From the NCBI GenBank assembly GCA_031406135.1, contig JANOGU010000020.1:1-8199 (forward strand): DNA of 8,199 bases, given 5' to 3'. The notes under the pieces were generated by a model that was not told the origin of the DNA, searched no databases, and was given only the letters and a program-made list of their open reading frames with translations. This document shows, piece by piece, positions 6,718 through 8,199 of the stretch; positions within the stretch are counted from its first letter, which is position 1; every line of letters begins with the position of its first letter. This DNA comes from JANOGU01 sp031406135. Lineage in GTDB: Bacteria > Pseudomonadota > Alphaproteobacteria > Rhodobacterales > Rhodobacteraceae. The position numbers and the translations under genes are program-made.

Positions 6718-7380
6718 CTATGGCCGCGGCTTGCCGCGCCAGGTGTCGAGCCAGCGCGTGAACCGTCCGCGTGCCGCGTCCGCCCGCTGGTCCACCGCAT
6801 CCATCGTCTGCGCCACGCGCTCGACCGCGGGGTCGATCATGCGCTCGCGGAACTGGCGGATCATCATCCAGGCCATGAAGACGAGAAAGGCCAGGACCGT
6901 CAGGATCACCAGGTTCAGCCAGGGAAACAGGCGCACGTCCGGTCCAGCCACCGGTACCACCTTCACCGCATTGGGGAAGATTGAGATGATCGGCATCCGC
7001 CAGCCGTAGTGGGTGACTGCAACCCAGCGGGGGGTTGTCTCGGTCGTCTTGTAGTTCGTGGCCTCCGCCTGCAGCGTGGACGAATCCCACTTGAAATACG
7101 GCGGCCAGAACCATCCGGTATCCTCGTTGCGGTAGGTCATCGTGGTGGTGCCGTCGGGAAATACCACGTCGATGAAGCGGATGTCGCGCGTGGTCGATGT
7201 CTCCGCCCCGGTGCCGGTGTCCTCGGACGAATAGAACATCCAGTTCGCGCCGATCGGCTGCACCCGGTTGTAGGTATTGATCACCTGCACGACGTCGCGC
7301 TGCGGCAGGGTGTAGTGCAGGAACATCGCGACCAGCGCGAAGACCGCGATCCGGAAGCCCCATTTGATCCATCGCCACAT
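6718..7380 (-). CDS. DUF1523 family membrane protein
   Basis: Function unknown. The 220-residue product matches what I know of the DUF1523 family, found mainly in Rhodobacteraceae. An N-terminal membrane segment (about 7-23) is followed by a soluble, probably periplasmic, domain (about 24-150) with RDIRFIDVVFPDG (65-77), YRNEDTGWFWPPYFKWDSS (83-101) and WVAVTHYGWRMP (119-130), the most conserved-looking blocks. A second membrane segment (about 152-174) leads to a charged, probably cytoplasmic helical tail with many Arg, Asp and Ala residues (176-220). The ATG at 7380 is preferred: it is 5 bases after the preceding gene's stop and has a GGGA nearby, whereas a GTG at 7404 would add 8 residues and overlap that gene by 19 bases. 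It is the last gene of a minus-strand set converging on the tRNA. I see no catalytic motif. Confidence 0.85.
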   Translation of the reverse strand: MWRWIKWGFRIAVFALVAMFLHYTLPQRDVVQVINTYNRVQPIGANWMFYSSEDTGTGAETSTTRDIRFIDVVFPDGTTTMTYRNEDTGWFWPPYFKWDSSTLQAEATNYKTTETTPRWVAVTHYGWRMPIISIFPNAVKVVPVAGPDVRLFPWLNLVILTVLAFLVFMAWMMIRQFRERMIDPAVERVAQTMDAVDQRADAARGRFTRWLDTWRGKPRP

Positions 7381-7385
7381 GCGCG

Positions 7386-7655
7386 TCAGTCCCAGTTCAC
7401 CCACCAGACCGTCGCCGTCATCACCACCAGCGGGATGACATAGACGAGCCAGATCAGTTTCTTGCGCAGGCCCTGCTCGTAGGCCTTCATGCCTTCGGCA
7501 ATATAGGTGTCGCGGTCGCCCGCCACACCCCCGGCGTCGAAGGTCTCTTCCAGCCGCTCGCGGCGGACGGAGCGGGAGTAGATCGAGACCAGCACATAGA
7601 CCACGGTCAGGATTACCAACGAGATCGCCAGAAGCCTGAGCCAGCCGAGGATCAT
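7386..7655 (-). CDS. Small two-helix membrane protein, function unknown
   Basis: An 89-residue protein with two strongly hydrophobic segments (about 5-26 and 67-87) joined by a charged loop of about 40 residues rich in Arg, Glu, Asp and Gly, including RSVRRERLEE (28-37) and GDRDTYIAEGMKAYEQ (46-61). The basic RSVRRER and LRKK stretches flank the loop side of both helices, so by the positive-inside rule the loop should be cytoplasmic and both ends periplasmic. I recall similar proteins next to DUF1523 genes in Rhodobacteraceae, sometimes labelled as a cation or multidrug efflux pump; nothing in an 89-residue hairpin supports that label. The ATG overlaps the preceding gene's stop by 4 bases (ATGA), and the next gene begins 5 bases after its stop, so this is the middle of a probable three-gene operon. 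Confidence 0.8.
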   Translation of the reverse strand: MILGWLRLLAISLVILTVVYVLVSIYSRSVRRERLEETFDAGGVAGDRDTYIAEGMKAYEQGLRKKLIWLVYVIPLVVMTATVWWVNWD

Positions 7656-8199
7656 CGCGACACCGCCCCCCAGGGTCCGACCCCGTCGATCCCCGGCCTG
7701 TCTATCATCGTTCTGGGGCGCGGCTCGGGCTCGGCCTTGAGCGGCTCGCCCATCCCCGGCTCCGGCCCGAACAGTGCGGTGCGGGCGCCCGCCTTGTCCA
7801 CCGCATATTCCTTCGCGAGGAATTCCGCCACATAGGCCTGCTTGGTCGCCGACCAGCCGGCATAGGCGGCGTAGAACTGTTCCTTGTGCAGGATGAACAG
7901 CTGCCGCACGTCATGCGGCGACAGTTCGGCCAGCAGCATGTTGACCAGGTCGCGGTCCTTGTGGGCCTTCGCCCGCAGCGTGTAGAAGAACGCCGGATGC
8001 TCCGAGGTGATGCGCGGCCAGTCGCCGCCGCCCTCGACCCAGCGCAGCACCGAGGCCAGCCCCTTGAATTCGTCCGGCAGCGCGTCGCCCAGGCGATGCG
8101 CGATCTTGCGCAGGTCGGTCCGCGTGGCGGCGCCGAGGTCGAGCCCCAGCGTGTCGGCGGCATCGACCAGGATGAAATCCATCTTCTGCCGCAGGATCG
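7652..8199 (-). CDS. Hypothetical protein, frame open at right edge (possibly C-terminal part)
   Basis: I do not recognise this protein. The first ATG in view is at 8182 and gives 176 residues, but the frame continues upstream to the window edge without a stop (ILRQK precedes the Met) and no good Shine-Dalgarno precedes that ATG, so the gene may start beyond the window. Numbering from that Met, the body (about 1-140) looks soluble and largely helical: FILVDAADTLGLDLG at the start, WPRITSEHPAFFY (55-67), HKDRDLVNMLLAELSPHDVRQLF (74-96) and FYAAYAGWSATKQAYVAEFLAKEY (102-125). A tail rich in Pro, Glu, Gly and Arg follows (about 139-176) and looks disordered. No signal peptide or membrane segment is visible. 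Its stop overlaps the next gene by 4 bases, so it shares an operon with the two membrane proteins and may act at the cytoplasmic face with them (inference). Confidence 0.75.
   Translation of the reverse strand, partial: ILRQKMDFILVDAADTLGLDLGAATRTDLRKIAHRLGDALPDEFKGLASVLRWVEGGGDWPRITSEHPAFFYTLRAKAHKDRDLVNMLLAELSPHDVRQLFILHKEQFYAAYAGWSATKQAYVAEFLAKEYAVDKAGARTALFGPEPGMGEPLKAEPEPRPRTMIDRPGIDGVGPWGAVSR

Noticed and set aside
6617..7378. A 253-codon minus-strand frame overlapping the DUF1523 gene and the tRNA
   Set aside because: It runs into the tRNA gene, has shadow-like composition and competes with a frame carrying recognisable DUF1523 motifs.
7381..7404. GTG at 7404 as the DUF1523 start
   Set aside because: It would overlap the upstream gene by 19 bases, and the ATG at 7380 is better placed and directly precedes the membrane anchor.

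Overview
The window comes from a high-GC bacterial chromosome, most likely an alphaproteobacterium of the Rhodobacterales/Rhodobacteraceae. That placement is an inference from the strong G/C bias at third codon positions, from a DUF1523-type membrane protein (a family I associate with Rhodobacteraceae), and from a tRNA preceded by a TTGACA -35 box.

Positions 1-5342 (+ strand) hold an envelope pair. The first gene is the C-terminal ~1,100 residues of a bacterial alpha-2-macroglobulin, truncated by the left edge and keeping the thioester Cys-Thr-Glu-Gln. The second is an intact penicillin-binding protein 1C (pbpC), whose GTG start overlaps the macroglobulin stop by 4 bases. In this well-known pairing the macroglobulin is thought to trap foreign proteases that enter the periplasm, while PbpC is a candidate for repairing damaged peptidoglycan. 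A 7-bp inverted repeat lies just before the pbpC start. Right at the pbpC stop are two mutually exclusive G/C hairpins, probably part of a dispersed repeat or a processing/termination element.

Positions 5343-5539 are non-coding. The left part is GC-rich with the hairpins. The middle (about 5405-5480) is markedly more A/T-rich and looks like a promoter region, ending in a near-perfect 15-base palindrome. Downstream, azlC and azlD (5540-6567, + strand, 4-base overlap) encode a two-subunit branched-chain amino acid exporter. A tRNA-Ala with anticodon CGC follows (6606-6681); its -35 box overlaps the azlD stop codon.

Positions 6718-8199 are on the minus strand and convergent with the tRNA. Reading from the right edge, they hold an unrecognised protein whose frame is open at the window edge, a small protein with two membrane segments, and a DUF1523 membrane protein. 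Spacing is a 4-base overlap and then a 5-base gap, so they look like one operon. Its function is unknown, and it is the least explained part of the window. I saw no CRISPR array, insertion sequence, prophage or toxin system; most of the window is ordinary chromosomal content.
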